Assembly: GCA_903897145.1 (NCBI GenBank)
Contig: CAIUAN010000060.1
Location: 1-55,136 of the forward strand
Direction: 5' to 3'
Source: an uncultured Bacteroidia bacterium
Lineage (GTDB): Bacteria > Bacteroidota > Bacteroidia > Bacteroidales > Prolixibacteraceae
Length of the DNA stretch: 55,136 nucleotides
Every line of letters starts with the position of its first letter. Positions within the stretch are counted from its first letter, which is position 1. Of this stretch, positions 27,935-35,954 are shown in pieces. Made by a program: the position numbers and the translations under genes. The notes under the pieces were generated by a model that saw only the letters and a program-made list of their open reading frames with translations, was not told where the DNA came from and did not search any database.

Positions 27935-28158
27935 ATGACGACAAAGAGACGCGAATACATTAAGAAATCAGCTGCCGGGATTGCTGCAATTGCCATCGGA
28001 GGTCATAATAGTGCACTCTTAGTTCAGCGTGGAACATCTTCCAACACGTTGAACGATCATTAAAAATAAATCCCCAAAATAGACATACCCTTTACGATCA
28101 TGAAGCTTCAAAATTCTGGTCACACGAGTATGAAAAAGGATGGGAAATGACATTGTAA
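27935..28158 (+). pseudogene. Remnant of a Tat-exported Gfo/Idh/MocA oxidoreductase (large internal deletion)
   Basis: Codons from ATG 27935 give a twin-arginine leader (MTTKRREYIKKSAAGIAAIAIGG) that breaks down and stops at 28063. In a different frame, from about 28021 to the TAA at 28156-28158, the sequence reads '..WNIFQHVERSLKINPQNRH..' and ends 'HEYEKGWEMTL'. This lines up with the end of the intact oxidoreductase at 34523-35905 ('ISYRLGHELKFNPEQEKF ... RRNYRKPYVI'). So the first ~25-30 and last ~45 codons survive and the middle is gone, with a frame change at the junction near 28015-28025. Function is lost. The rest of the 253-bp gap holds only the leader of the RraA gene. Confidence 0.7.
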
Positions 28159-28177
28159 AATTTAGAAACAACAAACT

Positions 28178-28915
28178 ATGTTACCACTTAGTGAATTGCT
28201 TAAGCTTAAACGCTGGAATACCCCAACGATATACAATGGTTGGGAACAGATAACGAAACATCCTCGAACTTCAGGGTTTAATTTAGAGGAGACGGTCGAT
28301 TTCATGCCAGAATTTGGACCGATGATTGGGTATGCCGTAACCGTTACCATTCAGCCATCCACCCCTGGATCAAACCCGAATGCTTGGGCTGAATATCGCG
28401 AATATATTGCCTCATTACCTGGCCCAAAGATCATTGTGATGCAAGATCTAGATAAGCCAAGTGTAATTGGCTCTTTCTGGGGCGAGGTTAGTGCGAACAC
28501 GCATAAATCACTTGGCTGCGTAGGCGTTATCGTGGATGGTGCAATACGAGATCTTGACGAGATGAAATGTGCAGGTTTTAAAGCCCTTGCACGTCGTCTC
28601 TGCGTGGGTCATGCCTATGCGACTCCATTAAGCTGGGGAGAACCTGTTGAAGTATTTGGAACGAAAGTTAAAACGGGAGATTTGATACATGCCGACAAAC
28701 ATGGCTTTTTAATTATCCCAGAGGAGGATCAGCCTCGTATTCTTGAAGCCTCCTTATTTATGGATAACAACGAATGTGATACCGTGATTAAAGCGGCATT
28801 AAAATACGATCAAATCGACGAACAAGTAAAAATCGCCGGCGCTATGAACGGAGCCGCTAAAGCATTTGGTCAAGCAGCAGTAAATGCTCTTGGCAAGGAA
28901 GGAGAATGGAAATAA
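28178..28915 (+). CDS. RraA-family protein (4-hydroxy-4-methyl-2-oxoglutarate aldolase-like)
   Basis: The 245-residue protein has the RraA fold signature 'CVGVIVDGAIRDLDEMKCAGF', in which the Arg and Asp bind substrate and metal in class II pyruvate aldolases of this family. It continues with 'GEPVEVFGTKVKTGDLIHADKHGFLIIPEE'. There is no signal peptide, so it is cytoplasmic. RNase E inhibition, for which E. coli RraA is named, is unlikely in this setting. The overlap with the following HpaI-type aldolase gene (TAATG at 28913-28917) says the two work together, probably in splitting a 2-keto acid derived from the glycan. The substrate is not known. Confidence 0.85.
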   Translation: MLPLSELLKLKRWNTPTIYNGWEQITKHPRTSGFNLEETVDFMPEFGPMIGYAVTVTIQPSTPGSNPNAWAEYREYIASLPGPKIIVMQDLDKPSVIGSFWGEVSANTHKSLGCVGVIVDGAIRDLDEMKCAGFKALARRLCVGHAYATPLSWGEPVEVFGTKVKTGDLIHADKHGFLIIPEEDQPRILEASLFMDNNECDTVIKAALKYDQIDEQVKIAGAMNGAAKAFGQAAVNALGKEGEWK

Positions 28916-29748
28916 TGGTTGGACAAGAATTTAGAGACGCGCTGCGTTCAGGTAAAAATGTTTTTGGCACAATGCTCACCTCAACATCACCTAAGATGTT
29001 CGATGTGACGTTAAGCCTAAACTTGGATTATGTATTCTTTTGCGATGAGCATGTCGCCTATGATCCAGAGACCTTAAGTTGGATGTGCCGAGCTTATAAA
29101 GCTGCAGGTATCACGCCTATCGTTAGAATCCTTGAACCCAATGCATACCTCGCAACAAAGGCTTTAGATGCTGGTGCAGGAGCTATCCTAGTTCCCTATA
29201 TTGAGAAAGTTGAAGATGTTTACGACCTAGTTGGAGCCGTAAAATATCGTCCATTGAAAGGGGAAAAACTTCGACGAATTCTGTCAGGAAAAGAGAAACC
29301 AACAGCTGAATTGGAGGCCTATCTTAAGAATCACAATAAAAATCACACGTTACTCTTAAATATTGAAAGTCCAGCGGGGGTTGCTAACATGGAAGAATTT
29401 TTCAAGATTCAATCCGTTGACGGACCAGGTGTAGATGGCATAGTTTTAGGACCTCATGATCTCTCAACATCCTACGATATGCCGGAGAAATACCTCAGTC
29501 CAGAGTTTCTTGATTTAAGCTGCGGGATAATAAAAAAAGCGAGAGCTTGTGGAGTGGCTGCTGGTGGTCATAATGGATCACGAGGAACCCTTGATTTACA
29601 GCTAGCTTGGGCTAAAGCAGGAGCGAACATCCTGATGCATACGTCAGATATGTTTCTCTTTGCAGATAAGATGCAAGATGATCTCAATAAATTAAGAGAA
29701 GCCAAAGGGGAGAAAACAAACAATATTCGATCCACAGAAAGTATCTAA
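28915..29748 (+). CDS. HpcH/HpaI-family 2-keto-3-deoxy sugar acid aldolase
   Basis: ATG at 28915 overlaps the stop of the RraA gene. An ATG three codons earlier (28906) is in frame and cannot be excluded. The 277-residue product shows the class II HpaI aldolase layout: 'VFFCDEHVAYD' (His46, catalytic base), 'TPIVRILEPN' (Arg that binds the pyruvyl group), 'LLNIESPAGV' and 'GIVLGPHDLS' (metal-binding acidic residues). Family members split 4-hydroxy-2-oxo acids into pyruvate plus an aldehyde; RhmA, for 2-keto-3-deoxy-L-rhamnonate, belongs here. Since the window also holds two alpha-L-rhamnosidases, a rhamnonate-type substrate is attractive but unproven. Confidence 0.85.
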   Translation: MVGQEFRDALRSGKNVFGTMLTSTSPKMFDVTLSLNLDYVFFCDEHVAYDPETLSWMCRAYKAAGITPIVRILEPNAYLATKALDAGAGAILVPYIEKVEDVYDLVGAVKYRPLKGEKLRRILSGKEKPTAELEAYLKNHNKNHTLLLNIESPAGVANMEEFFKIQSVDGPGVDGIVLGPHDLSTSYDMPEKYLSPEFLDLSCGIIKKARACGVAAGGHNGSRGTLDLQLAWAKAGANILMHTSDMFLFADKMQDDLNKLREAKGEKTNNIRSTESI

Positions 29749-29750
29749 AG

Positions 29751-31988
29751 ATGAGAAATGCACTCTTAGCTCTGGTACTTTTAGTTGTTGCGTTTGGATG
29801 TCAAACCGCACAACCTATCAAATTCGTATCAAACGGAATAAGTGGTTATGCCATTCATATTCCTCAGAATGCGAATGAGCAAGAGCAACGTGCAGCTAAC
29901 ATCCTTCAAAAGTATGTCAAGGAGATCTCTGGATGCGAGCTGACTATAGCTCTCGGGGGCGAATCGGGTGGCAAAGGAGTCTATATCCATGAAGATAAAA
30001 CAGTCAAAATAGATGCTTACCGGATTAAGAGCAGCGATGATGGATCAATAACAATTATTGGAGGTGAGCGAAAAGGGTGCGTTTATGGAGCAATTACCAT
30101 ACTTGAGAAATATTTCAATTGTCATCTCTATAGCCCCACCTACAAAGTCATTCCTAAAAATAAAAATCTAAGCCTTCCACTGATCAACCTAGCTGATTCA
30201 TCGGTTAACAATTACCGCATCGTCAACTATTTCTCATCTGCCTATCAGAATGATGAGGATCTAATGGATTGGAATCGGCTTTTCAATAATTATATTTTCG
30301 CTTCTCACTCTTTCGACTGGCTCGTCCCTTGGGAGACCTATTTCAAAGAACATCCTGAATATTATGCTTTCAGAGAGGGTAAACGGATGCCAACACAGCT
30401 GTGCATGACCAACAAAGAGGTCGTAAACATTGCTGTTGAAAAACTAAGAAAGGAGATGGCTGCTAATCCTAGCAGAATTTATTGGTCGGTAGCCCAAAAT
30501 GATTTTGGCAATCCTTGTCAGTGTGACAATTGTCTGAAAATTGAAAAAGAAGATGGTTCTCAGTCGGGTCCAGTTATCTATTTTGTTAACCAGATTGCGA
30601 AAGAATTTCCGGATAAAATGCTTTGTACTTACGCATATACCTATAGTCAGTCGGCACCCGCTAAAACAAAGCCACTCGAAAATGTGCATATCACCCTTTG
30701 CTCCATTGAAACAGATCGTAGTCGACCAATAGAGAAAGATACCGCGAAAGCAGCGCGACAATTTGTAAAGGATATTGTCGATTGGGGCAAGATAAGTAAG
30801 CATATTGCAACCTATGATTACACGATTAACTATCACCATTTTATCTCTCCTCACCCTAACTTGTTCGTCCTTCAACCGAACATTCAGTTATTTGTAAAGA
30901 ACAATGTCTTTGATCATTTTCAACAATCGGATATTGCTGAAGGCCATGAATTTGCGGAGCTAAGACTTCATTTAATCTCCAAACTTTTGTGGAATCCGAA
31001 TATCAATGTCTCGGCTACGATGGACGAGTTTCTAAAAAATTTCTACGGCGCAGCAGCCCCTTGGATCCGAAAATACATCAATGAACTTCAAAGTGATCTT
31101 GTTAAGTCAGGCGACAGACTCAATATTTTTGGTCCTCCCTCCTTTCATCAAACAACCTATTTAACAGCTGCAAACCTAATTAAATACAGTTCAATCTTCG
31201 ACCAAGCAGAATTATGTGTAGCCTATGATTCAGTCTTTCTGCATCATGTCGACATCGCTCGCTTACCTCTTAGTTACGCGATCCTTGAAATTGCTAAAGC
31301 CAATTTTGTGGGTCCAAGGGGCTGGTGGGATGAGTCAGGAACTGTTAGGTCAAATAAGATGGATGCGATCTTAGAGAAATTTAATCTGGTTATGAACCGC
31401 GAGAAAATTGGAGTGATGAGTGAGCATAATCTCACAGCCAAAGAGTATTACGACATGAGTCAGCAGACCGCTAGTCATGTTTTCGTTCAAGACAATTTAG
31501 CTTTTCATAAAAAAGTCGTCGCGAATCCTGTTCCGAATTCATTAAACAAGTACAACCATGCCGATTTAGGTTTGCTTACCGATGGCGGTATTGGGGATCT
31601 AAACAAATCGAAACCACTTTGGATCGGCTGGGAAGAAGAGCATGTTGAGCTATTGTTAGATTTAGAAGTAGTTACAAAAGCCTCTTCGATTGAGATTACC
31701 TCTCTTTGGGATACTAAAACACGACGAATACTTCATCCCTCACTAATCGAATGTTTGGTCTCGGAACGAAAAGATGACGGATATATTTCGATTGGCACGA
31801 TTGAAAATAAAGGAATTCAACTTGAGGAAAAAAGCATTTTAACGCATTCGTTTAAGATCTCAAGCTCTGTGAAACCTTTTAGATATGTGAAGATAAAATT
31901 AAACGGAGCTAAGTTTATGCCTCCACCCTACTCGACCGTCGGACAGAGAGCTCAATTCTTTGTAGGGGAATTAGCAGTTACAAAATAA
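29751..31988 (+). CDS. DUF4838 lipoprotein, putative glycoside hydrolase
   Basis: This 745-residue protein has a lipoprotein signal (MRNALLALVLLVVAFGC, Cys17). Residues 25-145 resemble the alpha/beta N-domain shared by GH20 and alpha-glucuronidases ('EQRAANILQKYVKEISG', 'GGERKGCVYGAITILEKYFN'). The DUF4838 barrel follows, with 'NDFGNPCQCDNC' (C256, C258, C261) and 'HITLCSIETDRSRP'. The last ~170 residues look like a discoidin-type carbohydrate-binding module ('LGLLTDGGIGDLN', 'VELLLDLEVVTKASSIEI'). The catalytic activity of DUF4838 proteins is not firmly established. The gene starts 2 bp after the aldolase stop, so it is in the operon. Confidence 0.8.
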   Translation: MRNALLALVLLVVAFGCQTAQPIKFVSNGISGYAIHIPQNANEQEQRAANILQKYVKEISGCELTIALGGESGGKGVYIHEDKTVKIDAYRIKSSDDGSITIIGGERKGCVYGAITILEKYFNCHLYSPTYKVIPKNKNLSLPLINLADSSVNNYRIVNYFSSAYQNDEDLMDWNRLFNNYIFASHSFDWLVPWETYFKEHPEYYAFREGKRMPTQLCMTNKEVVNIAVEKLRKEMAANPSRIYWSVAQNDFGNPCQCDNCLKIEKEDGSQSGPVIYFVNQIAKEFPDKMLCTYAYTYSQSAPAKTKPLENVHITLCSIETDRSRPIEKDTAKAARQFVKDIVDWGKISKHIATYDYTINYHHFISPHPNLFVLQPNIQLFVKNNVFDHFQQSDIAEGHEFAELRLHLISKLLWNPNINVSATMDEFLKNFYGAAAPWIRKYINELQSDLVKSGDRLNIFGPPSFHQTTYLTAANLIKYSSIFDQAELCVAYDSVFLHHVDIARLPLSYAILEIAKANFVGPRGWWDESGTVRSNKMDAILEKFNLVMNREKIGVMSEHNLTAKEYYDMSQQTASHVFVQDNLAFHKKVVANPVPNSLNKYNHADLGLLTDGGIGDLNKSKPLWIGWEEEHVELLLDLEVVTKASSIEITSLWDTKTRRILHPSLIECLVSERKDDGYISIGTIENKGIQLEEKSILTHSFKISSSVKPFRYVKIKLNGAKFMPPPYSTVGQRAQFFVGELAVTK

Positions 31989-32001
31989 TGGATTGCAAGG
32001 C

Positions 32002-32124
32002 ATGAAATCGCGTCGCTTATTCTTCAAGAAAATTAGGAGCTGTGTCACCCTAGAAGCCCTAGGTTTTACGTCTATAATTATATCTTGTAAAGATGAGAGC
32101 TTGGTAATTATGCTCAAACCTTAA
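32002..32124 (+). pseudogene. Decayed Tat-type leader, remnant of a lost exported protein
   Basis: ATG at 32002 opens a 40-codon frame that begins MKSRRLFFKK, runs through 'LEALGFTSIIISC' and stops at 32122-32124. The RR-x-FF-KK start and hydrophobic stretch ending in a lipobox-like Cys are typical of twin-arginine lipoprotein leaders in this phylum. No mature domain follows. It could also be a small expressed peptide, but the resemblance to the leaders of intact neighbours (34523, 40321) favours a truncated gene. Confidence 0.5.
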
Positions 32125-32138
32125 TCTTCGACGTTATT

Positions 32139-33377
32139 ATGACCAAACTCTATTATACACCCATCGTTTACTTAATTATTTTCTGTTTTATGGTTATGAC
32201 TAACGCGTCATTTGCACAGTCCACGGTTGAAGGACTTTGGTATCTAACGAAAAAGCCTGTCTCAGTAGAGATGAAAGATGGAAAAATTTTTAAGATAACA
32301 CCGATAAAGAAACTTTCCGATGAGGCTCATCCTGCCTTTATCGCACCAGGTCTAATCGACAATCAAGTAAATGGCTTTGCAGGTGTTTCTTTCTGCTTAG
32401 CTGGTGGGGAACTAACAAAAGAGGGTATTTTAAAGGCGACGCACGAACTTTGGAAAAAGGGAGTCACCACCTATCTTCCAACACTTACCTCGAACAGTCG
32501 TGAAGTGCTAGTGCGCAATTTCACCCTGCTAGCCAAAACAAAAAATGATCCTGAGCTAAATGGGTCAATCATGGGATACCATCTTGAAGGGCCTTATATC
32601 TCTCCGATTGACGGTTTTCGTGGAGCCCATCCACTGCGGCATATGCGTAAGCCAGATTGGAAGGAGTTTATGGAATTTTACGAGGCCTCAGGCAGAAATA
32701 TTATTACTGTCACGGTGGCACCAGAACTAGAGGGCGCCATTGACTTCATTAAAAAATGTACCGAGATTGGGATAACAGTAGCCATCGGACACCACAATGG
32801 GAGTAAAGAAATTATTGAGGAGGCAGTTGCCAATGGTGCAAAAACAACTACACACCTCGGAAATGGGTGCTCAAACATGATCAATAGACATGTTAATCCT
32901 TTATGGCCTCAACTAGCCAACGATAAACTTATGGCTAGTCTAATTTGCGATGGGTTTCATCTTCGCGACGAAGAGATTATTGTCTTTTATAAAGCAAAAG
33001 GTCTAAATAGAACCATTATAACCTCCGATGTTACCCACTATGCCACCCTGCCACCAGGAGAATATAAAAATGATGAGGGAGAAACAATACAACTAACCAA
33101 AGAAGGAATGGTTCGCTTGGCGTCTCAGAATGTACTCTACGGCTCGGCTTCACCATTATCAAGAGGAGTGGCGCATATGATAAAAGTTACAGGCTGCTCC
33201 TTGGGAGAAGCTATTCAGATGGCAAGTACAAATCCAGCAAAATTATATGGATGGAAGGATCGCGGTGTTCTTGCCCCAGGCAAACGTGCCGACCTAATTC
33301 TATTCGAAGTTGGAGAAAATGACCTAACAATTAAAAAAACCTTTGTTGCTGGGAAATTGGTTTACGAAGCTCAATAG
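32139..33377 (+). CDS. Exported amidohydrolase related to N-acetylglucosamine-6-phosphate deacetylase (NagA-like)
   Basis: The 412-residue protein has NagA-type metal and catalytic residues: Glu150 in 'HLEGPYISP', His218 in 'AIGHHNG', His239 in 'TTTHLGNG', and the general Asp297 in 'ITSDVTH'. Unlike ordinary NagA it begins with a clear signal peptide (core 'YLIIFCFMVM', cleavage around ASFA-Q). It should therefore work outside the cytoplasm, where a phosphorylated substrate is not expected. The N-terminal beta-sandwich that normally precedes the barrel is short. The likely job is removing N-acetyl groups from unphosphorylated amino sugars or oligosaccharides (inference). A NagB-like gene 4 kb downstream strengthens the amino-sugar context. 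Confidence 0.8.
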   Translation: MTKLYYTPIVYLIIFCFMVMTNASFAQSTVEGLWYLTKKPVSVEMKDGKIFKITPIKKLSDEAHPAFIAPGLIDNQVNGFAGVSFCLAGGELTKEGILKATHELWKKGVTTYLPTLTSNSREVLVRNFTLLAKTKNDPELNGSIMGYHLEGPYISPIDGFRGAHPLRHMRKPDWKEFMEFYEASGRNIITVTVAPELEGAIDFIKKCTEIGITVAIGHHNGSKEIIEEAVANGAKTTTHLGNGCSNMINRHVNPLWPQLANDKLMASLICDGFHLRDEEIIVFYKAKGLNRTIITSDVTHYATLPPGEYKNDEGETIQLTKEGMVRLASQNVLYGSASPLSRGVAHMIKVTGCSLGEAIQMASTNPAKLYGWKDRGVLAPGKRADLILFEVGENDLTIKKTFVAGKLVYEAQ

Positions 33378-33488
33378 CATCCTAAAACATTGAATTTGTG
33401 CAGCTAAACCTATTGCTTAAAGCAGACGATAAAACTTGAATTGTAATAAAAACTAACTATTTATAAACCTTAACAGACCAAATTAACC

Positions 33489-34487
33489 ATGAAAAGAAAA
33501 TTAGTATTAGTGACATTACTGGTCGTTCTAGGGGTTATCTCGAGCAATGGGCAAAAGGCACCTACGGGAAATCCTAAAGATTTTAAAATAAAAACCTGTC
33601 TTCATTCAGTTAGTTACAGTGGAGCATGGAGAGGCCAGGCCTTGCTCACCGTTGATCAATTCCTTGTAAAAGCAAAAGAACTGGGTTTTGATGGTGTTGA
33701 GCTTGGGACCAAACGACCCCATGTATCGTTAATTGATTATGATGACGCGGCACGTAAGAAACTAAGAGCTCGGATTAAAGAGCTTGGACTCGAATTAGTT
33801 TGCCTGGCAGGATACAATGACTTTACTGCAGGCGTGGATAAGTCTGGCATTCCAAACGTAGAAATTCAGGCTATTTATATTGGAGAACTAGCCCGTTTGG
33901 CAAGTGACCTTGGAACCAATATGGTTCGAGTATTCACTGGTTACGAGCGAACTGGAATACCTTTTGATAAACAGTATGCGCAAGTAGTGGAAGGATTGCA
34001 AATGGCTGGAAAAATTGCGGCCAAGTATGGCGTTACGCTTGTGGTTCAAAATCACCACGATATCGCCGTTCATCATGATGTGATGAGATGGCTACTAGAT
34101 GAAGTAAACCTGCCGAATGTAAAAGCAGGATTCGACTGTTGGGCACCCACCATGCAAGGATTATCGAAGGATGAGATTAAAAAAGCCATCTATATCATGA
34201 AGCCTGATATTCTCCTCACAACGGTAGCCGATTACGAAAAACTGCCTCGCTACAGATACGAATCGGGACAAGTCAACTATGTAGAGGAACTTGCAGAAAA
34301 CCGAATGGTTGCAACTGGCGAAGGTTATCTCGAATACAAAACGTTTATCTCTACATTAAAGGAGATCGGCTATCAAGGTTATATTTCTTATGAAATGTGT
34401 GCACCATTAAAAGGGGGAGGTAGCATTGAAAATCTTGACAAGAACGCAAAGGTGTTTCTGAATTATTTAAAGCAATTTGAAAAATAA
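33489..34487 (+). CDS. Exported sugar isomerase/epimerase-like TIM-barrel protein
   Basis: The 332-residue protein has a signal peptide (MKRKLVLVTLLVVLGVISSNG). It belongs to the xylose-isomerase-like TIM-barrel superfamily: 'LGFDGVELG', 'VVQNHHDIAVHHDV', 'VKAGFDCWAP' and 'GYISYEMCAPL' hold the Glu, His, Asp and Glu metal ligands. Exported members paired with Gfo/Idh/MocA oxidoreductases have been described in gut Bacteroides as the lyase/hydrolase step of a 3-keto-glycoside pathway. The next gene is such an oxidoreductase, 35 bp away. That makes a role in oxidative glycoside cleavage more likely than sugar-phosphate isomerisation, though this is inference. The 111-bp gap upstream shows no clear promoter. 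Confidence 0.8.
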   Translation: MKRKLVLVTLLVVLGVISSNGQKAPTGNPKDFKIKTCLHSVSYSGAWRGQALLTVDQFLVKAKELGFDGVELGTKRPHVSLIDYDDAARKKLRARIKELGLELVCLAGYNDFTAGVDKSGIPNVEIQAIYIGELARLASDLGTNMVRVFTGYERTGIPFDKQYAQVVEGLQMAGKIAAKYGVTLVVQNHHDIAVHHDVMRWLLDEVNLPNVKAGFDCWAPTMQGLSKDEIKKAIYIMKPDILLTTVADYEKLPRYRYESGQVNYVEELAENRMVATGEGYLEYKTFISTLKEIGYQGYISYEMCAPLKGGGSIENLDKNAKVFLNYLKQFEK

Positions 34488-34522
34488 TCTACTTCATAAA
34501 TTTTCAATAAAAGATAATTATC

Positions 34523-35905
34523 ATGACAAAAAGAAGAGACTTTATAAAGGCTAATATCTTAGGATCTACAGGTATTGCCATCGGCGGAATTGGATTCAGT
34601 GCTAAATCATATGGTTCTATTATAGGAGCCAACGACCGTCTTAACATTGCCCTTGTCGGATTGCGAAGCAGAGGTAAATCGCATTTGGAAGAGTGGTGTG
34701 CGTTAAAAGACAAGCAAAACATCAGACTAGTTGCCTTGTGTGATACCGACTCCCAGTTTTTTGCAGAACGCGCAAAAACAGTATTTGACTCAACAGGGGT
34801 TATGCCAACAACAGACTGGGATATGCACAAAATATTAAATAATCCGGATATCCATGCAGTATCGTTTGCAACCCCTAATCACTGGCATGCCTTAGGAACC
34901 ATCTGGGCTTGTCAAGCTGGGAAGCATGTCTATGTTGAAAAACCTGCCTGTCATAGTATTTTCGAAGGACGAAAAATGATTGAGGCTGCGAGTAAATATA
35001 ACGTACGTGTTCAAGTTGGCCATCAGGGTCGCTCCTATCAGAATGTGCAAGAAGCTATGAAATTTTTACATGATGGAGGAATTGGCAAGGTATATATGGC
35101 TCGTGGACTTTGTTACAAACCACGCGAATCATTTGGGATCGCCAAAGACAGCACACCACCGGAAACATTGAAATATGAACGTTGGCTTGGTCCAGCTTTA
35201 TGGAGAGAATACAATGAAAAGAAGAGTCATTACAACTGGCATTGGCATTGGGATACTGGAAATGGAGACAGCGGTAATCAGGGGGTTCATGAATTTGATT
35301 TTGCTCGCTGGGGACTGAATAAAAATGAACATCCAATCTCTGTTTATTCAACAGGTGGCATTTATGGCATAAGTCCAGATGAATGTTCTCAGGAAACACC
35401 AAACACACAAACATCAGTCTTTAAATACAAAGATGGCACGATGCTTGAATTCGAAACTAGAGGTCGATATACAAATCGTGAAGGGGATCAGAACATAAGT
35501 ATCGGCAATGTATTTTATGGTACAGAAGGTTACATGGAAATGCAAGCTTGGGAAAATCGCGGTGGTGAATGGCAGGCTTTTCGCAAAAGAGAGAAAGTGC
35601 CATTTGCAGGCTCAAGCATAAAAGACAAAGAAAAACTTGGAGCAACCTTGTTGGGTCCTGAAAGTACAGCACATTTTTCAAATTTTATTGATGCAATAAA
35701 AGCAGGAAAAAATGACGGACTCAACTGTAATGTGCATGAAGGATTCTACTCTGCTGCACTTCCTCATTTGGCGAATATCTCTTACCGTCTTGGTCATGAA
35801 TTAAAATTCAATCCTGAGCAAGAGAAATTTGCTGGCAATTCAGAGGCTGATGCCATGCTTAGAAGGAATTACAGAAAGCCTTATGTTATTTCAGATAAAA
35901 TTTAA
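34523..35905 (+). CDS. Tat-exported Gfo/Idh/MocA-family oxidoreductase
   Basis: The 460-residue protein opens with a twin-arginine leader (TKRRDFIKANILGSTGIAIGG). The Rossmann domain follows with 'LNIALVGLRSRGKSHLE', an NAD(P)-binding loop. The conserved 'GKHVYVEKPACHSI' contains the EKP catalytic lysine, and 'QVGHQGRSYQN' and 'NGDSGNQGVHEFDFARW' supply the active-site His. The Tat leader implies folding in the cytoplasm with bound cofactor before export. Such enzymes oxidise or reduce sugars, including C3 oxidation of glycosides. It is paired with the exported TIM-barrel protein just upstream and is the intact counterpart of the remnant at 27935-28158. Confidence 0.9.
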   Translation: MTKRRDFIKANILGSTGIAIGGIGFSAKSYGSIIGANDRLNIALVGLRSRGKSHLEEWCALKDKQNIRLVALCDTDSQFFAERAKTVFDSTGVMPTTDWDMHKILNNPDIHAVSFATPNHWHALGTIWACQAGKHVYVEKPACHSIFEGRKMIEAASKYNVRVQVGHQGRSYQNVQEAMKFLHDGGIGKVYMARGLCYKPRESFGIAKDSTPPETLKYERWLGPALWREYNEKKSHYNWHWHWDTGNGDSGNQGVHEFDFARWGLNKNEHPISVYSTGGIYGISPDECSQETPNTQTSVFKYKDGTMLEFETRGRYTNREGDQNISIGNVFYGTEGYMEMQAWENRGGEWQAFRKREKVPFAGSSIKDKEKLGATLLGPESTAHFSNFIDAIKAGKNDGLNCNVHEGFYSAALPHLANISYRLGHELKFNPEQEKFAGNSEADAMLRRNYRKPYVISDKI

Positions 35906-35954
35906 AGACTAATTTCTCATTTTGGGGGACCTGAAACTAACTGAATAAATCCAA

